From the NCBI GenBank assembly GCA_945873755.1, contig CAMCEM010000010.1, positions 1 to 39,394 of the forward strand: DNA of 39,394 nucleotides, given 5' to 3'. Positions 1-8,459 of this stretch are shown here, one piece after another. The first letter of the stretch is position 1; the number at the start of each line of letters is the position of its first letter. This stretch comes from Chitinophaga pinensis. GTDB taxonomy: Bacteria; Bacteroidota; Bacteroidia; UKL13-3. A model generated the notes under the pieces. The model saw nothing but the letters and a program-made list of their open reading frames with translations, was not told where the DNA came from and searched no databases. Both the position numbers and the translations under genes were made by a program.

Positions 1-2
1 CT

Positions 3-773
3 ACAATGGACGGAACTTTGGGTAAAGAACTACAACGCAGCTTACGCAAATTAGGTTTTGAGTTTTTCTTTAGCCATAAAGTAAAATCTGCTAAAGCCAA
101 AGGCAAAGAAGTAACCATTGTAGCCGATAACGAAAAAGGCGAAGAAGTAACCTTTACTGGAGATTATTGCTTGGTTTCTGTAGGCCGTAAAGCTTATACA
201 GAAGGTTTAGGATTAGAAAACATTGGTTTAAAAACCGATGAACGCGGACGTGTAGAAACTGATGCGCATTTGGAAACTGTTATTAAAGGAATTTACGCCA
301 TTGGCGATGTGGTAAAAGGTGCCATGTTAGCTCATAAAGCTGAAGAAGAGGGTGTGTTTGTGGCTGAAACCATTGCAGGTCAAAAACCACATATCAACTA
401 TAACTTAATTCCAGGAGTGGTTTATACTTGGCCGGAAGTGGCTGGTGTAGGCGCCACCGAAGAAGAATTGAAAAAGGCTGGTACAAAATATAAAATGGGT
501 AGTTTCCCTATGCGTGCTTTAGGCCGAGCCAGGGCGAGTATGGATATTGATGGATTGGTTAAAGTATTGGCAGATGCGGAAACGGATGAAATTTTAGGCA
601 TGCACATGATTGGTCCGCGTGTAGCTGATTTAATAGCAGAAGCTGTGGTAGCAATGGAATTTAGAGCTACTGCCGAAGACATTTCAAGAATGAGTCATAC
701 ACATCCAACTTATGCCGAAGCAGTAAAAGAAGCATGTTTGGCAGCTACTGAAAATAGAGCGTTGCACATGTAA
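3..773 (+). CDS. lpdA: Dihydrolipoamide dehydrogenase (E3), C-terminal part
   Basis: The frame is open from the window edge, so the ATG at 6 is internal and the N-terminal FAD-binding half is missing. The visible 256 codons cover the end of the NAD-binding domain, the second FAD contact (YAIGDVVKGAMLAHKAEEEG, about residues 97-116) and the whole dimerisation domain. The catalytic base region HTHPTYAEAVKEA near the C-terminus carries the His-Pro and downstream Glu typical of E3. The family reoxidises the dihydrolipoyl group of 2-oxo acid dehydrogenase and glycine cleavage complexes using FAD and NAD+ in the cytoplasm. Full-length relatives are about 465 residues. The other subunits are not visible. 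A terminator follows about 55 bp after the stop. Confidence 0.95.
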   Translation, partial: TMDGTLGKELQRSLRKLGFEFFFSHKVKSAKAKGKEVTIVADNEKGEEVTFTGDYCLVSVGRKAYTEGLGLENIGLKTDERGRVETDAHLETVIKGIYAIGDVVKGAMLAHKAEEEGVFVAETIAGQKPHINYNLIPGVVYTWPEVAGVGATEEELKKAGTKYKMGSFPMRALGRARASMDIDGLVKVLADAETDEILGMHMIGPRVADLIAEAVVAMEFRATAEDISRMSHTHPTYAEAVKEACLAATENRALHM

Positions 774-820
774 ACAATTGAAAAATTGAAAGATTAGAAG
801 ATTGAAAGATTTTTCATTCA
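774..820. repeat. Short degenerate AT-rich tandem repeat after lpdA
   Basis: Just after the lpdA stop there are imperfect 8-bp units of the form ATTGAAAG / ATTAGAAG. They lie between the stop codon and the terminator. This is one of several small arrays of 7-8 bp units in the window's intergenic regions. Confidence 0.5.
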
Positions 821-829
821 TATTTGATA

Positions 830-861
830 AAATCCGTTGCAGTTTGTAACGGATTTTTTTT
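830..861 (+). terminator. Rho-independent terminator of lpdA
   Basis: A 9-bp perfect stem (AAATCCGTT, 830-838, with AACGGATTT, 848-856) and a 9-nt loop are followed by a run of T to 861. It is placed to end the lpdA transcript. Confidence 0.85.
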
Positions 862-869
862 GTAAACAC

Positions 870-895
870 GTAGGGGCAAACCTATGTGTCTGCCC
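870..895. repeat. Small imperfect palindrome (GTAGGGGCA...TGCCC)
   Basis: GGGGCA at 873-878 can pair with TGCCC at 891-895 around a centre containing CCTATGTG. The block is G+C-richer than its surroundings. Its GTAG start and TGTCT arm resemble the GTAGAGACG palindromes found inside valS (37989 and 38187). A link to those is inferred from this resemblance only. Confidence 0.45.
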
Positions 896-921
896 AAATA
901 ATAAAAATAATTGTTTTTTGT

Positions 922-929
922 TATATTTG
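922..929 (+). promoter_or_regulatory. Candidate -7 box for the 967 gene cluster
   Basis: TATATTTG matches the Bacteroidota -7 consensus TAnnTTTG exactly and lies about 38 bp before the ATG at 967. I see no good TTTG box at the expected upstream distance, so this is a weak call. Confidence 0.3.
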
Positions 930-966
930 GTTTCGATAATTTTATAAAACATTCGTTCATTAATCA

Positions 967-1743
967 ATGAAAAACCTTATTATATTTTTGCTTATAATTT
1001 TATTTTCTGCTTCCATGCTTTACGGTCAGAGTGATTATAAATGTAATTGCAAATTGGTTTATGGAAGTAAATGGGGTTTAAACAGAATCACCTATTTCAA
1101 TGATTCTTTGGTAACAAAAGAGTATGCTTCAAGTGCATTAGACTCAACTGGAAAATTACTTTACAGCAACTCAAATAAATTTGAGGATATATATCAAAAA
1201 GTAAATTTTCGATGGTTAAAGCTTGATACTTTTTTTATTTTAAACAATATAATTGGTAGAAGAATAGGTAATTACTTTTATCCTCATTTTCCAGCAGATT
1301 CAATAAAAAAGGGAGATAAATTTGTTAGGTATAAGAAGTCCTTTGATAAATTTGAGTCATACTCTGACAGAATAAATGCTCATGTTTTTTATAAAATGGG
1401 TGATTCTGTTTTAAATGGAGAACAAATATCCTATTTTGAAAAGGAAGACTGGACTTTGATAAACAGGAGTTCTATTGATGAAATTACTAAAAAAAACTTA
1501 AATGATTTTCCATTTATTAAAAATGATACGGCCAATATTTATGATTCTTTAGATTATTTTGCATACCAAGAAACTTGTTCCAATCCTGATCCAAATAATC
1601 CAAATTGTTATTTTTGTGATTTTTCAATTTTCAAAAAAGGAGAAACTCCATACAAAAAAGAAAAAGGAATAGAGTTAATATATTTGGAAGGTGATTGTGA
1701 AAAGTTTTTAAAAGATAAACCTACTTTTGTAAAAGGTCGATAA
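967..1743 (+). CDS. Exported protein of unknown function
   Basis: The 258-residue product starts with a classical signal peptide (MKNLIIFLLIILFSASMLYG, cleavage probably just before QSDYK), so it should reach the periplasm or outer membrane. The mature part is rich in Lys, Asp, Tyr and Phe. It has two Cys close to the mature N-terminus (CNC) and a Cys-rich stretch around residues 200-220 (ETCSNPDPNNPNCYFCDF), which could form disulfides or bind metal. I do not recognise a family. It is the first of three consecutive exported proteins, 12 bp upstream of the next gene, which suggests one transcript. Confidence 0.75.
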   Translation: MKNLIIFLLIILFSASMLYGQSDYKCNCKLVYGSKWGLNRITYFNDSLVTKEYASSALDSTGKLLYSNSNKFEDIYQKVNFRWLKLDTFFILNNIIGRRIGNYFYPHFPADSIKKGDKFVRYKKSFDKFESYSDRINAHVFYKMGDSVLNGEQISYFEKEDWTLINRSSIDEITKKNLNDFPFIKNDTANIYDSLDYFAYQETCSNPDPNNPNCYFCDFSIFKKGETPYKKEKGIELIYLEGDCEKFLKDKPTFVKGR

Positions 1744-1755
1744 AAAGTTGCATAT

Positions 1756-2256
1756 ATGTTCAAAAACCTAATTGTATTTCTAATTTCTATATTGCTTTTT
1801 AGTTGTAACAATTCTAAACCAAAACTACCAAATGATGATTTAGTGGGCGAAGTTATTAGTGTTTGTCAAGATTCTATTTTAACACAATGGCTAGATGGAA
1901 ATTGGTATAAAAATGTAAAATTGAATTTTAGAATCACTAACAATTCTAAACATATTTATTATACAAAATTGTATTATGATCAAACTTTGATTTATGGAAA
2001 TAATACGGACTATTTATATAATGGAGATTCTATAATTTCATCGGAACTTTGTGATTTTTATATTAGCATTAAAGATTCAATTTTACCAAATGAAACCAAA
2101 ATTTATTTTACGAAATTAGTACCTAATAAGTTCAGAAATAATACTGTAAAAGTAAAATTCAATTATTTATTTCAAACGGAATCGTCAGATACAACAGGAA
2201 AGTTCAAATCAGTGCCATTAACTTTTGATTTAACTAAAGTAGTAAATTGTAAATAA
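1756..2256 (+). CDS. Putative lipoprotein of unknown function
   Basis: The 166-residue product begins MFKNLIVFLISILLFSCNNS. The hydrophobic stretch ending in LLFSC is a lipobox for signal peptidase II, so this is probably a membrane-anchored lipoprotein. The mature part has alternating hydrophobic and polar residues, as in a small beta-sandwich, with patterns such as KLNFRITNNSKHIYYTKLYY. No family is recognised. It lies 12 bp after the previous exported protein and 6 bp before the next, so the three probably form an operon. Confidence 0.75.
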   Translation: MFKNLIVFLISILLFSCNNSKPKLPNDDLVGEVISVCQDSILTQWLDGNWYKNVKLNFRITNNSKHIYYTKLYYDQTLIYGNNTDYLYNGDSIISSELCDFYISIKDSILPNETKIYFTKLVPNKFRNNTVKVKFNYLFQTESSDTTGKFKSVPLTFDLTKVVNCK

Positions 2257-2262
2257 AATAAA

Positions 2263-2691
2263 ATGTATAAAACTATAATTTCACTTACTTTATTTTTAAT
2301 ATTTTTTGTTATTAACGCAAATGCGCAAGTAAAAGAGTTTAAAATAATTTATGGGCAAAAAGAACTTATTTTTCACGATAATGATACCATTGATGCAAAA
2401 ATTTTTGAAGCTGATACAATTAGGATAATTCCTAATTTATTTAATCCCATGAACAAATATAGTTTTGAAGGTGGTCAAATAATTGTTAAAACCATTGGCA
2501 ATAAAGCAGGAACTAAAAACGATAAATCATATTATTCTACCAATTTCGAAACCATATTGCCAAAATATGTGAAAGATATTTTTAAAAGTAGAAAAGTAAC
2601 CCAAGTAGGTATTCATACAAATTTAAAAGTAACTATAGCCAATTATAAAGAGGAATTAAAAGAGTTTATCTTTTATTTTTATTTGAAATAA
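2263..2691 (+). CDS. Small exported protein of unknown function
   Basis: The 142-residue product has a signal peptide ending at ANAQ (MYKTIISLTLFLIFFVINANAQ), a very common cleavage context in Bacteroidota. The mature region is about 120 residues with no cysteine and no motif I recognise. It is third in the exported-protein run, 6 bp after the lipoprotein gene. Function is unknown; co-expression with its two neighbours is inferred from spacing. Confidence 0.75.
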   Translation: MYKTIISLTLFLIFFVINANAQVKEFKIIYGQKELIFHDNDTIDAKIFEADTIRIIPNLFNPMNKYSFEGGQIIVKTIGNKAGTKNDKSYYSTNFETILPKYVKDIFKSRKVTQVGIHTNLKVTIANYKEELKEFIFYFYLK

Positions 2692-2788
2692 TATTACTTA
2701 ATTATCTTACTAACCAATCAACTTGTCAACTTAATAATTTCCAATTCTCAATTTTAAAAAGCATATTTGCCGCTAATAGGAAATACAC

Positions 2789-4060
2789 ATGTTACAGATT
2801 AATTTTATACGCGAAAACGCAGAAGTAGTAAAGGCTGGTTTAGCCAAAAAACATTTTAAAAATATTAGTGCAGTTGATGAATTATTGCAATTAGATGAAG
2901 AAAAACGCAAAGCACAAGTTGCCACTGAAAGTAATGCTGCAGAAGCAAACCAATTAGCAAAAAAAATTGGCGAGTTAATGAAAGCTGGCAATAAAGAAGA
3001 AGCAGAAGCCATTAAAGCCCGCACCTTGGAAATAAAAGAAAACTCAAAACAATTAGAGGAACGCTTAAAGCAATTAGAAGAAGAAATTTTTAATATTTTG
3101 GTTACGTTTCCTAACTTGCCAAACAGCACAGTTCCAGAAGGTAGAACTCCCGAAGAAAATGTAAATGTATTTTCTAAAGGTACAATTCCTGTTTTACACG
3201 AAGGTGCAATGCCTCATTGGGAATTAGCCGCCAAATACGATATTATAGATTTTGAATTAGGAAATAAAATTACTGGTGCTGGTTTTCCGGTTTACAAAGG
3301 CAAAGGAGCAAGATTACAACGTGCGTTAATCAATTTCTTTTTAGACGAAGCAACCAAAGCAGGATACCATGAAATAATGCCGCCTTTAATGATTAATGCG
3401 GATAGCGGTTTTGGAACAGGTCAATTACCCGATAAAGAAGGTCAAATGTATCATGTAACAGTGGATGATTTGTACCTAATTCCTACTGCTGAAGTTCCTA
3501 TTACTAATTTATACCGCGATGTAATTTTAAAAGAAGAAGAATTACCAATAAAAAATGTAGGTTATACGCCTTGTTTCAGACGTGAAGCAGGCAGTTATGG
3601 CGCGCATGTGCGTGGTTTAAATCGTTTGCACCAATTCGATAAAGTAGAGATAGTTCAAATAGCAAGTCCAAGCCAATCGGCTGCATTGTTAGACGAAATG
3701 GTGATGCATGTTCAAGGACTTTTAGAAAAACTAGAATTACCATACAGAATCCTTTGTTTATGTGGTGGTGACATGAGTTTCGCCTCTGCCATTACTTACG
3801 ATTTTGAAACTTTTTGCGTAGCGCAAGACAGGTGGTTAGAAGTAAGTAGTGTTTCTAACTTTGAAACCTTTCAGGCCAATCGCTTAAAATGTCGTTTTAA
3901 AGGAACAGATGGTAAAAACCAATTGGTTCATACCTTAAACGGAAGTGCATTGGCATTGCCACGTATAGTTGCTACTTTATTAGAAAACCACCAAACTCCG
4001 GAAGGAATTAAAATACCAAAGGCTTTAGTTCCTTATACTGGTTTTGAATTTATAAACTAA
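2789..4060 (+). CDS. serS: Seryl-tRNA synthetase
   Basis: The 423-residue product has the full class II layout. The N-terminal part (about residues 25-105) is a long Lys/Glu-rich coiled-coil arm that contacts tRNA-Ser. The catalytic core includes the TAEVPITNLYRD serine-binding region, motif 2 (TPCFRREAGSYG) and motif 3 (NGSALALPRIVATLLENHQ). It charges tRNA-Ser with serine in the cytoplasm. Length is normal for bacterial SerRS. The ATG at 2789 fits the family N-terminus (MLQINFIRENAEVVKAGLAK). The gene stands alone, with a tRNA-binding protein gene 59 bp downstream. Confidence 0.97.
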   Translation: MLQINFIRENAEVVKAGLAKKHFKNISAVDELLQLDEEKRKAQVATESNAAEANQLAKKIGELMKAGNKEEAEAIKARTLEIKENSKQLEERLKQLEEEIFNILVTFPNLPNSTVPEGRTPEENVNVFSKGTIPVLHEGAMPHWELAAKYDIIDFELGNKITGAGFPVYKGKGARLQRALINFFLDEATKAGYHEIMPPLMINADSGFGTGQLPDKEGQMYHVTVDDLYLIPTAEVPITNLYRDVILKEEELPIKNVGYTPCFRREAGSYGAHVRGLNRLHQFDKVEIVQIASPSQSAALLDEMVMHVQGLLEKLELPYRILCLCGGDMSFASAITYDFETFCVAQDRWLEVSSVSNFETFQANRLKCRFKGTDGKNQLVHTLNGSALALPRIVATLLENHQTPEGIKIPKALVPYTGFEFIN

Positions 4061-4119
4061 TGTCTGCAAGAAAACTCCAATTTCTAATTGACATTGTGTT
4101 TTCTTTTAATTATTAACTA

Positions 4120-4458
4120 ATGAAAACCATTACTTGGGCTGATTTTGAAAAAGTTGCCATGTATGTTGGCACTATTATAAAAGTGGAAGATTTCCCGGAA
4201 GCAAAAAAACCAGCCTATAAAATTTGGGTTGATTTTGGCGAAGAGATTGGAACTAAAAAAACATCAGCCCAAGTAACTTTTCATTATTCAAAGCAAGATT
4301 TATTAGGTAAACAAATTTTGGCTGTGTTGAATTTTGAACCCAAACAAATTGCTAATTTCACCAGCGAATTCCTCCTTACAGGCTTTGCCGATGCTGATGG
4401 GAATATTATTATTTCCACTGTTGAAAAACCAATTCCAAACGGAAGCAGGTTGATTTAA
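4120..4458 (+). CDS. CsaA-like tRNA-binding domain protein
   Basis: This 112-residue protein is a single EMAP/Myf-type OB-fold, as in CsaA and the C-terminus of bacterial MetRS. The N-terminal strand pair (VAMYVGTIIKVEDFPEAKKPAYKIWVDFG), the central KKTSAQVTFHYSKQDLLGKQILAVLNFEPKQIANF stretch, and the final ADGNIIISTVEKPIPNGSRL are all characteristic. CsaA proteins bind tRNA and have been linked to chaperone or secretion roles; the cellular function is not settled. It sits just after serS, which fits a translation theme but may be chance. Confidence 0.9.
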   Translation: MKTITWADFEKVAMYVGTIIKVEDFPEAKKPAYKIWVDFGEEIGTKKTSAQVTFHYSKQDLLGKQILAVLNFEPKQIANFTSEFLLTGFADADGNIIISTVEKPIPNGSRLI

Positions 4459-4561
4459 TTTAAAAAAAATATTTTGCCATTATTTCAAATATTTTATCAT
4501 TATATATATATAAAAGCACAAAAACGTTTTATATATTTAACAAAATATATAAATAAAAGAT

Positions 4562-4590
4562 TTTGTATTTAACAAAAACGTATATATTTG
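4562..4590 (+). promoter_or_regulatory. Bacteroidota-type promoter for the AAA ATPase gene
   Basis: TTTG at 4562-4565, a 17-bp spacer, then TATATTTG at 4583-4590, which matches the -7 consensus TAnnTTTG. The ATG follows 20 bp later. The surrounding 150 bp is extremely AT-rich. Confidence 0.5.
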
Positions 4591-4610
4591 TTGCATAATA
4601 AATACAAAAA

Positions 4611-5834
4611 ATGGGAACTTATAAAACAGACGAGCTTGAAATTAAACGAATGTTCAATAATTTCTTGCTGCGCATAAAAAAAACTAAGCTTGATTTTACA
4701 AGACCATTATTAAATGAAATTAACTGGAACGACCGGTTTATAGCCATAAAAGGTGCAAGAGGTTGTGGTAAAACCACTTTATTGCATCAATACATAAAAG
4801 CAAATTTGCCTATAAACGATTGCGTAATTTATGTTTCGCTCGATGATGTGTATTTTACCAATAACCGCTTGATTGATTTTGTAGATGATTTTGTAGCAAA
4901 TGGTGGAACACATTTGTTTTTAGATGAAGTACATAAATATCCCACTTGGAGTCCGGAGTTAAAAAGCATTTACGATAACCACACTGATTTAAAAATAATA
5001 TTTACAAGTTCTTCGGTTTTAGAAATTTATAAAGGCAGCGCTGACTTAAGCCGAAGAGTGGTGGTTTACGACCTAGAAGCATTGTCGTTTAGAGAATATT
5101 TGGTATTAGGCGAAGGGCTTTCTTTTTCACCCATTTCAATGGATGATTTATTGAAAAATCACATTGAAATTGCGATGGGAATTACTGATAAAATAAAAAT
5201 TATTCCTGCTTTTAAACGTTATTTAGAATATGGAGTTTATCCGTTTTTTACAGAAGGGACAAGCAGTTACTCGCACAAATTAGCATACACAGTGAATTTG
5301 ATTTTGGAAACTGATTTACCTGCCGTGTTTAACATGGAATATAAAAATGTTTTTAAACTAAAAAAACTATTGCATTTCTTGGCTACTTCTGGTCCTTATA
5401 AACCCGATATTACTAAGCTTGCAGCACAATTGGAAATTTCGAGAAATACACTTTTACTGTTTTTAAATTACTTACATACCGCTAAATTAGTTAACCTACT
5501 TAAAACCGATAAAGGCAGCGAAAGCATTTTAACTAAACCCGAAAAAATTTATTTAAACAACACCAATCTAATGCATGCTTTGGCAGGCGAACCAAAGGAA
5601 ATTGGTGCGGTTAGAGAAGTGTTTTTCTTTAATCAATTGGCTACAAAAAATGTGGTGCGCTACACTCCCATTGGCGATTTTTTGGTAAATAATAAATATA
5701 CTTTTGAAGTAGGAGGAAAAACCAAAACTTTTAACCAAGTAAAGGATATGAAAGATGCTTATTTAGCCATTGATGGCGTAGAATTAGGAATGGGAAATAA
5801 AATTCCGTTATGGATGTTTGGTTTGTTTTATTAA
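4611..5834 (+). CDS. AAA-type ATPase (AAA_14-like), DUF4143-type layout
   Basis: The 407-residue product has a Walker A motif GARGCGKT at residues 48-55 and a Walker B-like segment LFLDEVHKYPTW near residue 105, followed by a sensor-like FTSSSVLEIYKGSADLSRR. The C-terminal half carries a winged-helix-like region (ITKLAAQLEISRNTLLLFLNYLHTAKLV) and a possible nuclease-like end (NQLATKNVVRYTPIGDFLVNNKYTFEVGG). Archaeal and bacterial relatives are common, often scattered and laterally transferred, with no agreed function. It is transcribed alone and converges with recO, overlapping it by 4 bp at the stops. Confidence 0.85.
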   Translation: MGTYKTDELEIKRMFNNFLLRIKKTKLDFTRPLLNEINWNDRFIAIKGARGCGKTTLLHQYIKANLPINDCVIYVSLDDVYFTNNRLIDFVDDFVANGGTHLFLDEVHKYPTWSPELKSIYDNHTDLKIIFTSSSVLEIYKGSADLSRRVVVYDLEALSFREYLVLGEGLSFSPISMDDLLKNHIEIAMGITDKIKIIPAFKRYLEYGVYPFFTEGTSSYSHKLAYTVNLILETDLPAVFNMEYKNVFKLKKLLHFLATSGPYKPDITKLAAQLEISRNTLLLFLNYLHTAKLVNLLKTDKGSESILTKPEKIYLNNTNLMHALAGEPKEIGAVREVFFFNQLATKNVVRYTPIGDFLVNNKYTFEVGGKTKTFNQVKDMKDAYLAIDGVELGMGNKIPLWMFGLFY

Positions 5835-6559
5835 TTTAACACTTCCATTAACACCTTATGCGATTTAAGTTCATTAAATCCATCAATATGGGTTTTAAAG
5901 TAAAACAAGGCATGGTTTAAAAGCTCATTGCGTTCCATTTTATTCATTTCTATAGTGCTAAATGAATCAATACCAATATTACATAACTGAAACCAATAAT
6001 TTGCTAAAGCCGGTTCAATAACATTAATATCGCCATATTCATTGGGTTTAAATTCACCTTCTATTAAATCGAAACAATTGTTTTCAGTACTATAATTCAA
6101 TTTAGGATTAAAACCCAAATATTGGCTTAACTGAATCATAAAATAAACAGGGAAATTGGCATTGTTCTGATTTGTTAAATCTAAAAACTGTATGAAAGTA
6201 AATAAAAAATCGAACATGTTTTTATCCGTTTGATTTTCGGCTTGAATAGTTTTATGTAGCAATTCACCAATAAAAATACCAATACTACTTTTTACTAAAT
6301 TAAAATGCAAATTATTTAAAACAGGCTGGCATTTTAATTCTTTAATTCTTTGTAAGTTTTTATTTAATTGATGGTAAACTTCTAATTCCAATAAGTTTAA
6401 CACCAATAAATGCGATGGTTTTATTGCTCCTTTTCGATTTTTAACCCCATTGATTAAATACGATTGAAGGCCATATTGATCGGTAAAACATTTTAAAATT
6501 ACGCTGTTTTCGCTATAATTTATTGTTTTAATTACAATGGCATTGGTTTTGGTAAGCAT
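5831..6559 (-). CDS. recO: DNA repair protein RecO
   Basis: The 242-residue product has the N-terminal OB-fold of RecO (MLTKTNAIVIKTINYSENSVILKCFTDQYGLQSYLINGVKNRKGAIKPSHLLVLNLLELEVY) and the helical C-terminal domain. RecO loads RecA on SSB-coated DNA together with RecR in the RecFOR recombination pathway. I do not see the four cysteines of the zinc-binding motif found in some RecO proteins. Such forms are usual in Bacteroidota. The 3' end overlaps the convergent AAA ATPase gene by 4 bp. Confidence 0.9.
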   Translation of the reverse strand: MLTKTNAIVIKTINYSENSVILKCFTDQYGLQSYLINGVKNRKGAIKPSHLLVLNLLELEVYHQLNKNLQRIKELKCQPVLNNLHFNLVKSSIGIFIGELLHKTIQAENQTDKNMFDFLFTFIQFLDLTNQNNANFPVYFMIQLSQYLGFNPKLNYSTENNCFDLIEGEFKPNEYGDINVIEPALANYWFQLCNIGIDSFSTIEMNKMERNELLNHALFYFKTHIDGFNELKSHKVLMEVLN

Positions 6560-6597
6560 CCTTGCGAAATGTTAGTCATAATTTTAAAGAAAAGTGA

Positions 6598-6936
6598 TTA
6601 TAAATCCATTACCGTTTTCAAATTAAATTTTAGCTTTTCTTGCTGTTCTTTGGTTAATTTACTTAGCTTCTTCAAAAATCTTTTGTTGTCTATTACACTA
6701 ATTTGATCTACTAAAATATCACTTGCTTTATCTAATTGATTGTTATTTAAATGCACTCTCAACAAATCAATTTCTAATTTAACATTTGTTGTAATAGGGC
6801 ATATCAAAGTAGAGAAATGAACATCATTGAGCAAATTAGTTTGAATTACAACAACAGGTCTTGTTTTGCTTGGCTCAGCTCCCATACTTGTTTTTAAATC
6901 AACAAGCCAAATATCGAATTGTTTAATTTCCATCAA
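6598..6936 (-). CDS. MazF/PemK-family endoribonuclease toxin
   Basis: The 112-residue product matches the MazF/PemK fold. It has the N-terminal FDIWLVDLKTSMGAEPSKTRPVVVIQ signature, the central STLICPITTN strand and the ILVDQISVIDNKRF segment that carries family residues. These toxins cleave mRNA at short sequences when not bound by antitoxin. The gene overlaps the upstream antitoxin by 14 bp, or by 11 bp if translation starts at the second Met (6933). That is typical of a translationally coupled pair. Cleavage specificity cannot be read from sequence. Confidence 0.9.
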   Translation of the reverse strand: MMEIKQFDIWLVDLKTSMGAEPSKTRPVVVIQTNLLNDVHFSTLICPITTNVKLEIDLLRVHLNNNQLDKASDILVDQISVIDNKRFLKKLSKLTKEQQEKLKFNLKTVMDL

Positions 6937-7156
6937 TCATCATTTCAAAATCTGCTAATCTTTCCAATGAGTCAACCTTAGTAATACTTGACTCATAAGA
7001 CAATTGCTTTTTCAAAAGCTTTTTCTTATTGTATTGATTATATAATTCTACAGCTTCATTTATATATCTGTTTCTGTTTGTGTTTAGTTTCAAAACAATT
7101 TTATTGGTTTCTTCAAACACTGGGGCGTTTAATTTGAGTGCTACTGATTTTAACAT
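6923..7156 (-). CDS. RHH-type antitoxin partner of MazF-like toxin
   Basis: I place the start at Met 7156 (MLKSVALKLNAPVFEETNKI). A longer reading from 7177 would begin inside the candidate promoter. The 77-residue product looks like a ribbon-helix-helix protein: an N-terminal strand (KSVALKL), a helix, NRNRYINEAVELYNQYNKKKLL as the second helix, and a tail (residues 55-77) likely to wrap the toxin. Antitoxins of this type neutralise the toxin and repress their own operon. The stop overlaps the toxin start. The RHH assignment is by pattern only. Confidence 0.75.
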   Translation of the reverse strand: MLKSVALKLNAPVFEETNKIVLKLNTNRNRYINEAVELYNQYNKKKLLKKQLSYESSITKVDSLERLADFEMMIDGN

Positions 7157-7164
7157 ATTAAATA

Positions 7165-7198
7165 CAAAAATACACATTTTATTATTGCATTAATCAAA
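7165..7198 (-). promoter_or_regulatory. Candidate promoter of the toxin-antitoxin pair
   Basis: Read on the minus strand, TTTG lies at 7198-7195 and TATTTTTG (TAnnTTTG) at 7172-7165, with a 22-bp spacer. The predicted transcription start would fall almost on the antitoxin ATG at 7156, so the message would be nearly leaderless. Confidence 0.3.
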
Positions 7199-7222
7199 AA
7201 TTTTTATAAATTAGTAACCATT

Positions 7223-8401
7223 ATGTGGCGCAAAAGTTTAGGCATTTATCCATTTCGTTACAATAACCAATTAGAATTACTGCAAAGTGGCAATTCTTTT
7301 TTCGAAAAACTATCGGATTTAATTAAAAATGCAGTTTCTGAAATTCATATTCAAATATATATTTTTGAATCTGATACTACTGGAATAATCATTAAAGATT
7401 TACTAATAGATGCAGCAAAAAGAGGTGTAAAAATATATGTAGTTTTAGACGCTTATGGAAGTAAAAAATTTAATAAAAACTGGCAAGAAACTTTTACAAA
7501 AGCTGGAATTGAACTATACTTTTACTCTCCCATTAAGTTTGGAAATATTTTACATATGGGCATGCGCTTGCACCATAAAATTATATGTATTGATAATCAA
7601 TTTGCATTGGTTGGAGGAATAAATATTTCTAATAATTACAGCGGCTATTCACCCCAAACACCTTGGATTGATTTTGCAATATTTGTCAAGGGCAAAATAG
7701 TTCATGATTTATTACAACTTTGTTTTCAAACTTTAAGAACTGTTAGTAATTACCCTAAAATAAAAACAAAAATTGATACGCATATTGAAAAAAAACCAAT
7801 ACAAGCAAGGGTTTTACAAAATAATTGGGTGAAATTTAAGTTTGGTATTACCCATGAATATAAACAACATATAAGAAAATCGGATAAAGAAATAACCCTA
7901 TTTGCAAGTTATTTTATTCCTTCTTTTACATTAAAAAAATTGCTTAAAAATGCTGCAAAAAGAGGTGTAAATGTTCAAATAGTTTTGGCTTCCAATTCCG
8001 ATGTTGGCATAGCCAAATACGCCTCTGAATATTTTTATATTGATATGCTAAAATCGGGAATTAAACTTTATGAATGGAAACCAAGTGTGCTGCATGCAAA
8101 AGTGGCAATTATCGATTCTAATTGGTTTTGTATAGGTTCCTATAATTTAAACCATTTGAGCGATTTTGGTAGTATGGAATGTAATTTAGAAATATTAGAT
8201 AAAAGTTATATTGAATCCTTGAAACCAATTTTTAATAATTTTATTTTAAAAGATTGCGATAAAATACTCCTTTCTGATTTTAATAAAAAAAATACTGTTA
8301 AAAATAAATTCATAAATTTTTTATCCTATAAATTATACCGTTTTTTACTCCTTATTTTATTTATTTTACAAGGTAAAAACAACAGAAAACCAAAGAAATA
8401 A
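7223..8401 (+). CDS. Phospholipase D / cardiolipin synthase family protein
   Basis: The 392-residue product has two HKD motifs: H117-x-K119-x4-D124 within LHHKIICIDNQFALVGGINI, and H291-x-K293-x4-D298 within LHAKVAIIDSNWFCIGSYNL. Each is followed by the usual Gly-Gly/Ser-x-N segment. Family members make cardiolipin from phosphatidylglycerol or hydrolyse phosphodiesters. No N-terminal membrane anchor is seen, but a short hydrophobic segment (LYRFLLLILFILQG) near the C-terminus could anchor it. It lies alone between the toxin-antitoxin pair (divergent) and the M48 protease gene. Cardiolipin synthase is the likelier role, given the length and spacing of the motifs. Confidence 0.85.
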   Translation: MWRKSLGIYPFRYNNQLELLQSGNSFFEKLSDLIKNAVSEIHIQIYIFESDTTGIIIKDLLIDAAKRGVKIYVVLDAYGSKKFNKNWQETFTKAGIELYFYSPIKFGNILHMGMRLHHKIICIDNQFALVGGINISNNYSGYSPQTPWIDFAIFVKGKIVHDLLQLCFQTLRTVSNYPKIKTKIDTHIEKKPIQARVLQNNWVKFKFGITHEYKQHIRKSDKEITLFASYFIPSFTLKKLLKNAAKRGVNVQIVLASNSDVGIAKYASEYFYIDMLKSGIKLYEWKPSVLHAKVAIIDSNWFCIGSYNLNHLSDFGSMECNLEILDKSYIESLKPIFNNFILKDCDKILLSDFNKKNTVKNKFINFLSYKLYRFLLLILFILQGKNNRKPKK

Positions 8402-8459
8402 ATATTTAATTTATTTTGTATTTATTAAAATATTATTTTGCATCCTTTAATTAATAAAT

